Positions 1 through 6,263 of a stretch of DNA of 6,263 nt are shown here, piece after piece. Below the pieces are notes generated by a model that searched no databases, was not told the DNA's origin, and worked only from the letters and a program-made list of their open reading frames with translations. Each line of letters begins with the position of its first letter. Position 1 is the stretch's first letter. The stretch lies in contig PTKA01000091.1 of NCBI GenBank assembly GCA_002937525.1, positions 1 through 6,263 of the forward strand, read 5' to 3'. Made by a program: the position numbers and the translations under genes. Source of the stretch: Alphaproteobacteria bacterium MarineAlpha10_Bin3 (GTDB taxonomy: Bacteria; Pseudomonadota; Alphaproteobacteria; UBA8366; GCA-2717185).

Positions 1-1304
1 TGCAACTGGTCCAGTTCCATCCCCAGCAATTCCGACGACGCGCTGTTCGGCAGCGTGATCCGCCCATTGGCGTCGAGCCCGATAACCCCGGCCGAGATAC
101 CGGACAGCACGGTTTCGGTAAATTGACGGCGCCCGTCGATCTGTTCATTCGCCTCGATCAATTCGCGCCGGTTGCCTTCAAGATCGCTGGTCATTCGGTT
201 GAAAGCGCGGCCGAGCACGCTGATCTCGTCGTTATCGGGTCCGGTGACGGGGACCCGTGTCGACAAATTACCGGCGCGGACCTTTTCGGTCGCGGAAATC
301 AACGCGCTGACGGGCTGCGACAGGCTGGTCGCGACATTAAGCCCGACCCATACCGCGGCAAGCAACAATAACAGGGCGATCACAACGAAAATCATTGCGA
401 AAGAGACCTGCAAATCGGCGCGGTTGATTTCCAGACTCTCGAACTGATCCACGGCGCCCTTGGTGCGTTGCGAATAGCCAAGCACGGTGGCGTCGACGAA
501 ACGGCCGACATAGAGATAGGTGTCGATGAAACTGGTCAGGCGAAGCAGGGCGCGAACCCGGTTCTCGTTGGCGCTGGTCAGCACCGCGACTTCGCCTTCT
601 TGCGCGCGCCGGAACGCATCCGGCGGCACCGGCTCGAACTCCAATGCGCCGGTGAGACCGGATCGGGCAATGACCTTTCCGTCCCCCGTGAACACCACTG
701 CTTCGGTCAGCTGGCGGACCCGCGCCTGCAGGTTGACCACTTTGATAAGGCGGGCCTGATTGAAGGCAAGGATCCCCGCCTGGCGATCCAGATCGCGCGC
801 CATGCGCAGCGCGTCGGCGATGATATTGCGCTTGTGTTCAGCCACATAGGCGTCGGCGACCGCTGCCGAGGCGCTCAGCGCGGTGCGGACCCGGTCGCTG
901 AACCAGGATTCGATGCCAAAATTGAAAAATAGAATGGAAAACACCGCCATGATTATCGCCGGTGCGCCTGAAATCAGACCGAACAGCAGCGCCAACCTGA
1001 TATGCAGCCTCGATCCGGCCGAGCCGCGCCGCCGGTCGCTCCAGATTTTGACCATATGGCGGGCGATGACAATCCCGAGCAGCAACAGGATCACAAGGTC
1101 GATATTGAGCAGGATCAGCACCGAATCGGCGTCGAGCTGAAAAGCGGCCTGGGTCAACAGGACATAGGTCGTAATGCCGGCCCCGATCGCCGCAACAGCC
1201 AGCGACAGCGCCAGATAGCGGCCGAGACGCAACCGCGCCGACCACGCGCCAATTCGGCGCCTCACGCCACGCGGCAATTTATTCGCCGGTTCGGCAACGG
1301 TCAT
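1..1304 (-). CDS. ntrY: NtrY, membrane sensor histidine kinase (N-terminal part, cut by window edge)
   Basis: This is the sensor kinase of the NtrY/NtrX two-component pair, which acts in the inner membrane and in alphaproteobacteria influences nitrogen metabolism and, in some species, redox or envelope responses. The frame is open from ATG at 1304 to base 1, giving 434 codons and no stop; the family is usually about 730-770 residues, so the rest lies outside. Three hydrophobic segments lie at about residues 29-50, 61-84 and 103-128. A periplasmic-type domain of about 170 residues follows, then a fourth membrane segment at about 300-322. A HAMP domain (about 323-376, with NDEISVLGRAFNRM) and the start of a PAS domain (about 391 onward, with ISAGVIGLD) come next. 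The histidine-kinase core is not in the window. The start lies 33 bp after the ntrC stop, with a weak GAGAG 10 nt upstream. An ATG at 1314 is in another frame and stops after 11 codons. The next gene is expected to be ntrX. Confidence 0.93.
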   Translation of the reverse strand, partial: MTVAEPANKLPRGVRRRIGAWSARLRLGRYLALSLAVAAIGAGITTYVLLTQAAFQLDADSVLILLNIDLVILLLLGIVIARHMVKIWSDRRRGSAGSRLHIRLALLFGLISGAPAIIMAVFSILFFNFGIESWFSDRVRTALSASAAVADAYVAEHKRNIIADALRMARDLDRQAGILAFNQARLIKVVNLQARVRQLTEAVVFTGDGKVIARSGLTGALEFEPVPPDAFRRAQEGEVAVLTSANENRVRALLRLTSFIDTYLYVGRFVDATVLGYSQRTKGAVDQFESLEINRADLQVSFAMIFVVIALLLLLAAVWVGLNVATSLSQPVSALISATEKVRAGNLSTRVPVTGPDNDEISVLGRAFNRMTSDLEGNRRELIEANEQIDGRRQFTETVLSGISAGVIGLDANGRITLPNSASSELLGMELDQL

Positions 1305-1337
1305 CCGCGGTCATCTCTCAATAAGCGGTGCAGGCGC

Positions 1338-2801
1338 TCATTTTACGCCGCGTTGGATTGGGATGTCCAACTCGCGAATTTTTTTGCGCAGCGTGTTCCG
1401 GTTCAAGCCCAGCAGCGCCGCCGCGCGGATCTGATTGCCCCGGGTCGCACCAAGGCAGAGCGTGATGAGCGGCCGCTCGACCTCTCGCAGCACCCGCTCA
1501 TAGATTCCCGGTGCCGGCAAGGCGTCGCCATGGGCGTCGAAATAGGCCTGCATATGGCGCTCGACCGCCTCGGAAAGGCTTTCGCCGCGCGGCGCCACCG
1601 CTTCCCCGGCAATTTGTTCCGCATCGGCGAGTTCGGATTCGATCACATCGGCGCCGATTCGAACCTCTGAATACAGCGCCGCGATCCGGCGGATCAGGTT
1701 TTCGAGTTCCCGCACATTGCCCGGCCAGCGATATTCCCGCAGTCGCGCCAATGCTTCCGGGCTCAGCGTTTTTGCCGGTAATCCCTCGGCTTCGTTCCGG
1801 GTCAGAAAATGGCGCACCAGGTCCGCAATATCCTCGGCCCGCTGGCGCAGCGGCGGCAAGCGCAACGGCACCACGTTCAGCCGGTAATAAAGGTCGTCGC
1901 GAAACAGGCCCTGGGACACATATTGACGCAGATCGCGATGCGTCGCGGCAACGATCCGGGCATCGGTGCGTAATGGCGTGCGGCCGCCGACCGTGGTGAA
2001 GGTGCCGTCCTGCAGGACGCGCAACAGCCGGGTCTGGGCCTCAAGCGGCATGTCGCCGATCTCGTCAAGAAACAACGTGCCGCCGTCGGCCTGCTCGAAC
2101 CGCCCGGCGGTACGGCTGGTGGCGCCCGAGAACGCGCCCTTTTCATGCCCAAACAATTCGCTTTCGATCAACTCACGCGGGATCGCAGCCATGTTGATGG
2201 CGACAAACGGGCCGTTCCGGCGCTTGCCATAATCATGCAGCGCCCGGGCGACAAGTTCCTTGCCGGTGCCGGTCTCTCCGGTGATCAGGACGTTCAGATC
2301 GGTCCCCATCAGCCGGGCCAGCGCCCGGTAGATATCCTGCATCGCGGGCGACCGCCCGATCAGCGGCAGATCCTCGCCTTCGCTATCGGGGGGGCCCTCG
2401 CTCGGTTGCCGCGCAACCCGTTCGGTCAGCGCCCGGGTCACGATGGTCGCCAGCTCGTTAAGATCGAACGGTTTTGGCAAATACTCGAACGCGCCGCTCT
2501 CATTGGCCCGCACCGCGGTCAACAGGGTATTTTGCGCACTCATGGCGATGACGCGCAGTTCGGGCCGAATCTTGGCGATGCGTGGAATCAGATCGAGACC
2601 GTTTTCGTCGGGCAGGACCACATCGGTAATGACCAGATCGCCCAGTCCCTCGCTCACCCAGCGCCACAGGGTGGCGGCAGTGCCGGTCGTGCGGATGTCG
2701 CAATCGAGTAGTCCCAACGCGCGGCTCAACACCGTGCGAATGCCGGGGTCATCATCGGCGATGAGAATTGTCGAACCGCGAAGCGACACTGTTTCAGCCA
2801 T
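1338..2801 (-). CDS. ntrC: NtrC, sigma-54-dependent nitrogen response regulator
   Basis: This cytoplasmic activator is phosphorylated by NtrB under nitrogen limitation and drives sigma-54 promoters of nitrogen assimilation genes. It has 487 residues in the usual three domains. The receiver (about 10-125) has acidic pocket D16/D17, phospho-acceptor D60 in ITDVVLP, S88 in MSAQ and K110 in LPKPFD. A linker of about 20 residues rich in Pro, Glu and Asp follows. The AAA+ domain (about 147-380) has Walker A GETGTGKE at 175-182, Walker B LFLDEIGD at 243-250, [11 protein letters not shown] at 300-310 and [10 protein letters not shown] at 359-368. The C-terminal Fis-type helix-turn-helix lies at about 450-478 ([19 protein letters not shown]). 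The sigma-54 contact loop reads GAFSGA (222-227) instead of the usual GAFTGA. The start codon overlaps the ntrB stop by 8 nt, so translation is probably coupled; no strong Shine-Dalgarno is seen. The identity is secure; NtrX is excluded by the close match of the C-terminus to the NtrC type. Confidence 0.97.
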   Translation of the reverse strand: MAETVSLRGSTILIADDDPGIRTVLSRALGLLDCDIRTTGTAATLWRWVSEGLGDLVITDVVLPDENGLDLIPRIAKIRPELRVIAMSAQNTLLTAVRANESGAFEYLPKPFDLNELATIVTRALTERVARQPSEGPPDSEGEDLPLIGRSPAMQDIYRALARLMGTDLNVLITGETGTGKELVARALHDYGKRRNGPFVAINMAAIPRELIESELFGHEKGAFSGATSRTAGRFEQADGGTLFLDEIGDMPLEAQTRLLRVLQDGTFTTVGGRTPLRTDARIVAATHRDLRQYVSQGLFRDDLYYRLNVVPLRLPPLRQRAEDIADLVRHFLTRNEAEGLPAKTLSPEALARLREYRWPGNVRELENLIRRIAALYSEVRIGADVIESELADAEQIAGEAVAPRGESLSEAVERHMQAYFDAHGDALPAPGIYERVLREVERPLITLCLGATRGNQIRAAALLGLNRNTLRKKIRELDIPIQRGVK

Positions 2802-3894
2802 CGTAAGCCGTCATCATTGGCAGCATGACGCGAAATTCGGTCCACTGCTTGCCGCATTCAAGGTCGATGATCCCACCGTGATCGCCGACCAGCTTGGCCA
2901 CCAGGGCCAATCCCAAACCGGTGCCGCCAGGCTTGGTGGTGACGAACGGATCGAATATTTGGCGGCGCAGTTCCTCCGGCACGCCATCCCCATTGTCACG
3001 GACCGATACCACCAGCGGCAGGTGAATCTGCCCGTCGCTGCTCGGCGCGGAAAGCCGTATGCCTTGCTGGAACGCGGTCGATATCACCACTTCGCCATCC
3101 GGATCGGGCGCCGCCTCAACCGCGTTTTTAACCAGGTTGAGAAACACCTGGACCAGTTGATCGTGATTGCCATAGGCCGGCGGCAAGGAAGGGTCATAGG
3201 CCTCGATAATACGGGTCTTGCTGCCGAATCCGGCCTTCGCCAGGCGCGACACGTGATGTAGAACGGCATGAATGTTGACCGCGCCGCGCTCGATCCTGGG
3301 GCTATCGACGAAAATCTCCATGCGATCGACCAGCGCGCAGATCCGGTCGGTTTCCTCGACAATCAAGCGGGTCAGCTCCCGGTCCTTGGCATCGACGTTC
3401 AGTTCCAGCAATTGTGCTGCGCCGCGCACGCCCGACAGTGGATTCTTGATCTCATGCGCCAGCATCATGGCCATGGCGCTGACCGACCGCCCGGCGCCGC
3501 GATAACTCATTGACCGACTGATTCGCCCGGCAACCGAACGGGCTTGCAAGGTCAGCACAACATGGCCCGGACGGTCGCCCAACGCGGCGCCGTCGATGGT
3601 CACCGCGTGATCGCCGATGCGGGGCGTGGTCAGGCGCACGTCATATTGCGACATGCTGTTTCCGGTGGCCCGTACCTTATGCACCAGGGCCAGGACCGGG
3701 CTGTCCTGCGGAATGATATTCTGCAAATTGACGCCGACAAGGGCCGCGGCACTGGCCCGCAGGAAGCTTTCCGCCGCAAGGTTCACGAAGACGACGTCAT
3801 CCTGGCCGTCAATTACCACCACCGGCGCGGCCAGGGCATTGAGAATCGCCGCCTGGGCCATCGGCTCCATCGGCTCCATCGGCTCCATCGGCAT
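2794..3894 (-). CDS. ntrB: NtrB, nitrogen-regulation sensor histidine kinase/phosphatase
   Basis: This soluble kinase phosphorylates NtrC when nitrogen is scarce and, with PII (GlnB/GlnK), dephosphorylates it when nitrogen is plentiful. From ATG 3894 it has 366 residues and no membrane segment. A PAS domain spans about residues 13-115 ([15 protein letters not shown]). The H-box [10 protein letters not shown] carries phospho-acceptor H147. The N-box lies at about 243-260 (NLVKNAVEA), the G1 box DNGDGVP at 299-305, the F-box FDPFVTTK at 313-320 and the G2 box GTGLGL at 323-328. The order and spacing are those of NtrB. The start is uncertain: in-frame ATGs lie at 3915 (11-nt overlap with dusB), 3894, 3888, 3879, 3870 and 3861, and the frame stays open to an ATG at 3996 inside dusB. 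I chose 3894 because it follows the dusB stop by 10 nt and gives a normal family length, but 3861 would also suit the PAS boundary. Several of the ATGs arise from a 9-bp tandem repeat. The stop overlaps ntrC. Confidence 0.95.
   Translation of the reverse strand: MPMEPMEPMEPMAQAAILNALAAPVVVIDGQDDVVFVNLAAESFLRASAAALVGVNLQNIIPQDSPVLALVHKVRATGNSMSQYDVRLTTPRIGDHAVTIDGAALGDRPGHVVLTLQARSVAGRISRSMSYRGAGRSVSAMAMMLAHEIKNPLSGVRGAAQLLELNVDAKDRELTRLIVEETDRICALVDRMEIFVDSPRIERGAVNIHAVLHHVSRLAKAGFGSKTRIIEAYDPSLPPAYGNHDQLVQVFLNLVKNAVEAAPDPDGEVVISTAFQQGIRLSAPSSDGQIHLPLVVSVRDNGDGVPEELRRQIFDPFVTTKPGGTGLGLALVAKLVGDHGGIIDLECGKQWTEFRVMLPMMTAYDG
3859..3894 (-). repeat. 9-bp tandem repeat at the 5' end of ntrB
   Basis: On the coding strand the unit ATGGAGCCG occurs three times in perfect tandem (3888 down to 3862). 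It is flanked by partial units: an ATGCCG before and an ATG after. The repeat encodes Met-Glu-Pro three times and provides five in-frame ATGs (3894, 3888, 3879, 3870, 3861). Each unit also holds GGAG, a Shine-Dalgarno-like core, lying 3 nt before the next ATG and 12 nt before the one after. Unit gain or loss would keep the ntrB frame. Confidence 0.9.
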
Positions 3895-3904
3895 AGCCGG
3901 CGAA

Positions 3905-4897
3905 TCAGGCGGCATCGGCCATATCGTCCATCGCAGCGGCGTAGAAATCGCCGATGGCGGTGCGCACCCGGTCGGCCCGGTCGAGTGCGTAGACATGGCT
4001 CCGGAACCGGGCGGAATTTTTCAGCCCATTGGAATACCACGATATATGCTTGCGAAAATTCCGCAGCCCCCTATGCAGCCCATGATGTTCCAGCATGGCG
4101 TCGAAATGGTCGAGCACGATATGGCTCTGTTCGGCCAGCGACGGCGCCGGGTCGGCCACCCCGGTGGCCAGAAACCGTACCGCCTGTCGGATGAACCACG
4201 GCCGGCCGCAAGCCCCACGACCGATCATGACGCCGTCGGCGCCCGATTGTTCCAGGCAACGCCGCACATCTTCGAGAGACGTGATATCGCCATTGGCCAC
4301 GACCGGAATACGGACCGCCTGCTTGACCCGGCGAATGAACCGCCAGTCCGCCTGGCCGCGATAGCGCTGCGCCCGGGTGCGGCCATGCACGGTCACCAGA
4401 CGAATGCCACATTCCTGCGCAATATATGCCAACGCGGGTGCGTTGCGATTGGCGTCGTCCCACCCGGTGCGCATCTTCAAGGTGACCGGAACATCGACCG
4501 CCGACACCACCGCTTCGAGAATCCGCGCGGCGTGACGCTCGTCGCGCATCAGGGCCGAGCCGGATTGCTTGCCGACCACCTTCTTGGCCGGACAACCGAA
4601 ATTCAGATCGATAATATCCGCCCCTTCGTCGGCACAGATTTTCGCCGCCTCGGCCATGATATCGGGGTCATGCCCGGCAAGCTGAACCGCCATCGCGGCG
4701 TTGTGGTTGGCGCGCGCCGCCTTCTTGCGCGACACGGCACTGCGCTGGATCGCCTCGCGGCAGGCGATCATCTCCGAGGTTTCCAGCCCCGCGCCGAGCT
4801 GCCGCGCCAGGCGGCGAAACGGTAAATCGGTCACCCCGGACATGGGCGCCAGGAAAACAGGCGCGTCGAAAACAAGTTCGCCGATCATTATGCTCAT
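3905..4897 (-). CDS. dusB: tRNA-dihydrouridine synthase DusB (NifR3)
   Basis: This FMN enzyme uses NADPH to reduce specific uridines in the tRNA D-loop to dihydrouridine, in the cytoplasm. In alphaproteobacteria it was first named NifR3 because it precedes ntrB. The 330-residue product has the full family pattern. LAPMSGVTDLPFR (16-28) is the FMN-binding start of the TIM barrel. NFGCPAKKVVGKQSGS (99-114) carries catalytic C102. KMRTGW lies at 141-146, VHGRTRAQRYRGQADW at 170-185, VANGDI at 200-205 and IGRGACGRPWF at 225-235. The helical C-terminal domain follows. Length and motifs are normal, with no sign of damage. ATG 4897 was chosen as the first in the frame; a second ATG three codons later (4888) is equally possible, and neither has a strong Shine-Dalgarno. 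It is probably the first gene of the operon with ntrB, ntrC and ntrY, with a promoter candidate in the gap upstream. Confidence 0.96.
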   Translation of the reverse strand: MSIMIGELVFDAPVFLAPMSGVTDLPFRRLARQLGAGLETSEMIACREAIQRSAVSRKKAARANHNAAMAVQLAGHDPDIMAEAAKICADEGADIIDLNFGCPAKKVVGKQSGSALMRDERHAARILEAVVSAVDVPVTLKMRTGWDDANRNAPALAYIAQECGIRLVTVHGRTRAQRYRGQADWRFIRRVKQAVRIPVVANGDITSLEDVRRCLEQSGADGVMIGRGACGRPWFIRQAVRFLATGVADPAPSLAEQSHIVLDHFDAMLEHHGLHRGLRNFRKHISWYSNGLKNSARFRSHVYALDRADRVRTAIGDFYAAAMDDMADAA

Positions 4898-4930
4898 ATG
4901 TTAGGCAATTCTATTCGTGCTTAAAAAATA

Positions 4931-4960
4931 AGCATACCGTTAATCCGGCCACTCTTTCAA
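4931..4960 (-). promoter_or_regulatory. Candidate sigma-70-type promoter upstream of dusB-ntrB-ntrC-ntrY
   Basis: In the 79-bp gap before dusB the minus strand reads TTGAAA (4960-4955), an 18-bp spacer, then TATGCT (4936-4931). These match the -35 and -10 consensus at 5/6 and 4/6 positions. The local sequence is much more AT-rich than the surrounding genes, as promoters in GC-rich genomes often are. Predicted transcription would begin near 4924, leaving a leader of about 27 nt before the dusB ATG. This is a consensus match by eye only; the promoter could instead lie further up or be shared with the preceding gene. Confidence 0.45.
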
Positions 4961-4976
4961 CCGGTTCCTGGTAAAA

Positions 4977-5786
4977 TCAGGCAAGCAGGACATCGGTGAC
5001 GAATTTGACGCCCGGATAGCCCAATGTAACAAGCAGATAGGCGAGCAAAACCATGCGCGAAATCCGCCGCCCGCGAACACCGGTGCGAAAATGCGCGATC
5101 AGCAAGGCGCCAATCACCACGAAGGCGCCGACCGACAGCAGGATTTTATGGTTGAAAGCGAGCATTCCGCCGGTTTCATAGATTTGTACCGCGATCCCGG
5201 AGACCAGCCCCAAACCCAGCATGATCTCGGTGACGATGAGCAGCCGCACCTGCATTCGTTCGGCGTCGGCGATGGCGGGAAGCTGGGCGGTCAGGCGGGT
5301 TGGATGTTTGGTCTTCAAGGCCCGTTCACGCAGCAATGCCGCGGTGCCGGCGACGGCGGCCAGAGTCAGCAACGCGTAGGTCAGCACCGAAAGTGCAATA
5401 TGCGCCTCGATCCAGGCCGGAAGGGCCGCCATCTGCAACGGACGGCCCGGCGCCTCCTCCCAGATGGTGGCGACCACGCCGACCAGGCAAAGATAAGGCA
5501 GCAACAATGGCGCCAGCCGCCACACGCTTTCCATCCACCGCGACAAGACAAGATACAGCGCCATGCAGGCGGCAATCATGATCCAAAGCGCGGCCGACAA
5601 ACCGGTCGGCCACATGCCGGAAATATGCGTAATACTCCACGCCAGCGGTCCAGCGAACGCGACGGCGGACAGCCACCAAAACGCCGCATCGCGGGCCGGT
5701 TGCGCCCGAAACGCCGCCAGCGCCGCTGGAATCAGGGCAAACAGCGCCGCGAGGTTGGCGATGAGCGCGTTATCGATGAAATCCAT
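4977..5786 (-). CDS. Cytochrome c assembly (CcsA-like) membrane protein of the YpjD/HemX type
   Basis: The product is an integral inner-membrane protein of about 269 residues with roughly eight hydrophobic segments separated by short loops. Its C-terminal half resembles the Cytochrom_C_asm family. It shows WIEAHIALSVLTYA (about 125-138), FNHKILLSV (about 211-219) and a terminal pattern ending GYPGVKFVTDVLLA. Histidines at H54, H129 and H213 lie where the family has conserved, possibly heme-ligating histidines. The tryptophan-rich WWD heme-handling motif of true CcsA/CcmC/CcmF is not seen, which fits the YpjD/HemX subgroup, whose exact role is unsettled; length also fits (about 260-280). ATG 5786 was chosen because the first membrane helix begins soon after it, as in the family. 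In-frame ATGs at 5804, 5822 and 5840 would add a short polar extension, and 5822 has a GGACAAG just before it, so it is a real alternative. The gene ends 79 bp before dusB and diverges from ispD. Family is fairly sure, function is not. Confidence 0.85.
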   Translation of the reverse strand: MDFIDNALIANLAALFALIPAALAAFRAQPARDAAFWWLSAVAFAGPLAWSITHISGMWPTGLSAALWIMIAACMALYLVLSRWMESVWRLAPLLLPYLCLVGVVATIWEEAPGRPLQMAALPAWIEAHIALSVLTYALLTLAAVAGTAALLRERALKTKHPTRLTAQLPAIADAERMQVRLLIVTEIMLGLGLVSGIAVQIYETGGMLAFNHKILLSVGAFVVIGALLIAHFRTGVRGRRISRMVLLAYLLVTLGYPGVKFVTDVLLA

Positions 5787-5833
5787 GGTCCATTTATATC
5801 CCATCGGATAGCGCACCGCCATCTTGTCCGCGC

Positions 5834-5862
5834 TTGGCATTTCAGCGCGATGGCGTCAAAAT
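5834..5862 (+). promoter_or_regulatory. Candidate sigma-70-type promoter of ispD
   Basis: The plus strand reads TTGGCA (5834-5839), a 17-bp spacer and CAAAAT (5857-5862), matching the -35 and -10 consensus at 5/6 and 4/6 positions with optimal spacing. The predicted start near 5869 leaves a leader of about 16 nt that contains the ispD ribosome-binding site. A 7-bp inverted repeat (GGCATTT/AAATGCC) overlaps both elements. Read by eye, unproven. Confidence 0.45.
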
Positions 5863-5865
5863 GCC
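5836..5865. repeat. Inverted repeat in the divergent intergenic region
   Basis: GGCATTT at 5836-5842 is matched by its exact reverse complement AAATGCC at 5859-5865. The arms are 16 bp apart and their centres 23 bp apart, about two helical turns. This is a spacing seen for dimeric repressor sites, but a 7-bp match can also arise by chance in a gap of this size. Its arms overlap the predicted -35 and -10 of ispD. Confidence 0.4.
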
Positions 5866-5874
5866 GGCGAGTTT

Positions 5875-5881
5875 GAGAGGA
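5875..5881 (+). promoter_or_regulatory. Ribosome-binding site of ispD
   Basis: GAGAGGA lies just before the ATG at 5885, with 3-4 nt between its core and the start codon. It is the clearest Shine-Dalgarno sequence in the window and fixes the ispD start. Confidence 0.75.
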
Positions 5882-5884
5882 ACA

Positions 5885-6263
5885 ATGACCCAAACCGTGG
5901 CGTTGATCGTCGCCGGTGGCCGCGGCAAGCGGGCCGGCGGCGGCATACCCAAGCAATACCGGATGCTGGGCGGCGAATCCCTATTGCAGCGCACGATTGC
6001 GCCGTTCGCGGCCCATCCGCGCATCGACGCGATCCGCGTCGTGATCCATCGCGACGACGCGGACCTCTATGCGGTGGCGACGGCGGCGTTCAATCTGCTG
6101 GCGCCGGTCGATGGCGGCGCGACGCGCCAGGAGTCGGCGCGTAACGGGCTGGAAAGTCTGCGCAACCTCGCCCCCACCAACGTCTTGATCCACGATGCGG
6201 CCCGGCCCTTCGTCACCCCGGACACGATCGAGCGGGTAATCGACGCGCTGCCGGACACGGCAC
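5885..6263 (+). CDS. ispD: 2-C-methyl-D-erythritol 4-phosphate cytidylyltransferase (IspD, N-terminal part; possibly IspDF fusion)
   Basis: The enzyme joins MEP and CTP to form CDP-methylerythritol in the non-mevalonate isoprenoid pathway, in the cytoplasm. The frame is open from ATG 5885 to the right edge, 126 full codons. The nucleotide-binding start VAGGRGKRAGGGIPKQY (9-25) carries R16 and K23, equivalent to catalytic Arg20 and Lys27 of the E. coli enzyme. GGATRQESARNGL (about 77-89) is the second motif, with Ala where Val is common. LIHDAARPF (about 101-109) is the third. IspD alone is about 230 residues; many alphaproteobacteria fuse it to IspF as a bifunctional protein of about 380-400 residues, but the C-terminal half is outside the window, so IspD and IspDF cannot be told apart. 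It is transcribed away from the YpjD-like gene and has its own promoter candidate and ribosome-binding site. Confidence 0.94.
   Translation, partial: MTQTVALIVAGGRGKRAGGGIPKQYRMLGGESLLQRTIAPFAAHPRIDAIRVVIHRDDADLYAVATAAFNLLAPVDGGATRQESARNGLESLRNLAPTNVLIHDAARPFVTPDTIERVIDALPDTA

Noticed and set aside
838..1245. Minus-strand open frame of 135 codons
   Set aside because: It overlaps ntrY in another frame; the ntrY frame encodes the membrane segments expected of the family, so this one is a shadow.
1379..1385. A7 run on the ntrC coding strand as a programmed frameshift site
   Set aside because: It encodes the conserved Arg-Lys-Lys-Ile of the NtrC helix-turn-helix, the base before the two AAA codons is C so the standard slippery pattern is not met, and the zero frame gives the normal C-terminus.
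3895..3996. Extended ntrB start at 3996 giving a 400-residue NtrB
   Set aside because: It would overlap dusB by about 90 nt, and the added residues show no NtrB-like sequence; they appear to be the dusB 3' end read in another frame.
3617..4825. Long plus-strand open frame of 402 codons antisense to dusB and ntrB
   Set aside because: It lies opposite two clearly identified genes. The translation is rich in Arg, Pro and His with no recognisable motif, as expected from a shadow frame in GC-rich DNA, and it has no credible ribosome-binding site.
4919..4933. GCTTA-AAAAA-TAAGC hairpin as a terminator of the YpjD-like gene
   Set aside because: The stem is only five mostly A-T pairs and no T-run follows it on the transcribed strand; it lies in the dusB promoter candidate.
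4931..4950. Possible sigma-54 promoter (GG and GC pairs) before dusB
   Set aside because: The GG and GC pairs do not have the required spacing (one base off in the best register), and the TGGCAC and TTGC elements are not otherwise matched.
4959..4966. AACCGGTT palindrome just after the YpjD-like gene
   Set aside because: An 8-bp palindrome alone is too short to claim as an operator or terminator, and no extended stem or second copy is seen.

Overview
The window looks like a chromosomal fragment of a GC-rich alphaproteobacterium, probably near the Rhodospirillales. The argument is gene content and order: an ispD-type gene diverging from a dusB(nifR3)-ntrB-ntrC-ntrY series, the classic alphaproteobacterial nitrogen-regulation locus. 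The assignment rests on reading the proteins and on known synteny; no database search was possible.

Layout. Five genes lie on the minus strand, reading from high to low coordinates. They are a multi-pass membrane protein of the cytochrome c assembly/YpjD-HemX family (4977-5786), dusB (3905-4897), ntrB (2794-3894), ntrC (1338-2801) and ntrY (1304 down to base 1, cut by the window edge). On the plus strand ispD starts at 5885 and runs off the right edge. Coding is dense: the only non-coding stretches are about 98 bp between the divergent membrane-protein gene and ispD, about 79 bp upstream of dusB, 33 bp between ntrC and ntrY, and about 10 bp between dusB and ntrB. No RNA gene, mobile element or CRISPR array was seen.

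How the genes work together. NtrB is a soluble PAS/histidine kinase that phosphorylates the sigma-54 activator NtrC in response to nitrogen status. NtrY is the membrane-bound sensor of the sister NtrY/NtrX pair; ntrX would be expected just beyond the left edge. dusB, a tRNA dihydrouridine synthase, heads the cluster, and a sigma-70-like promoter candidate sits in the AT-rich gap before it. dusB, ntrB, ntrC and ntrY are overlapping or nearly touching and are probably one transcript. The membrane protein and IspD (isoprenoid precursor synthesis) are neighbours with no evident functional link to nitrogen control.

Nothing here amounts to a previously undescribed system. The points worth a second look are a 9-bp tandem repeat at the 5' end of ntrB that stacks five in-frame ATG codons, a GAFSGA variant of the sigma-54 contact loop in NtrC, an inverted repeat spanning the predicted ispD promoter, and the YpjD-like gene lying between ispD and dusB.
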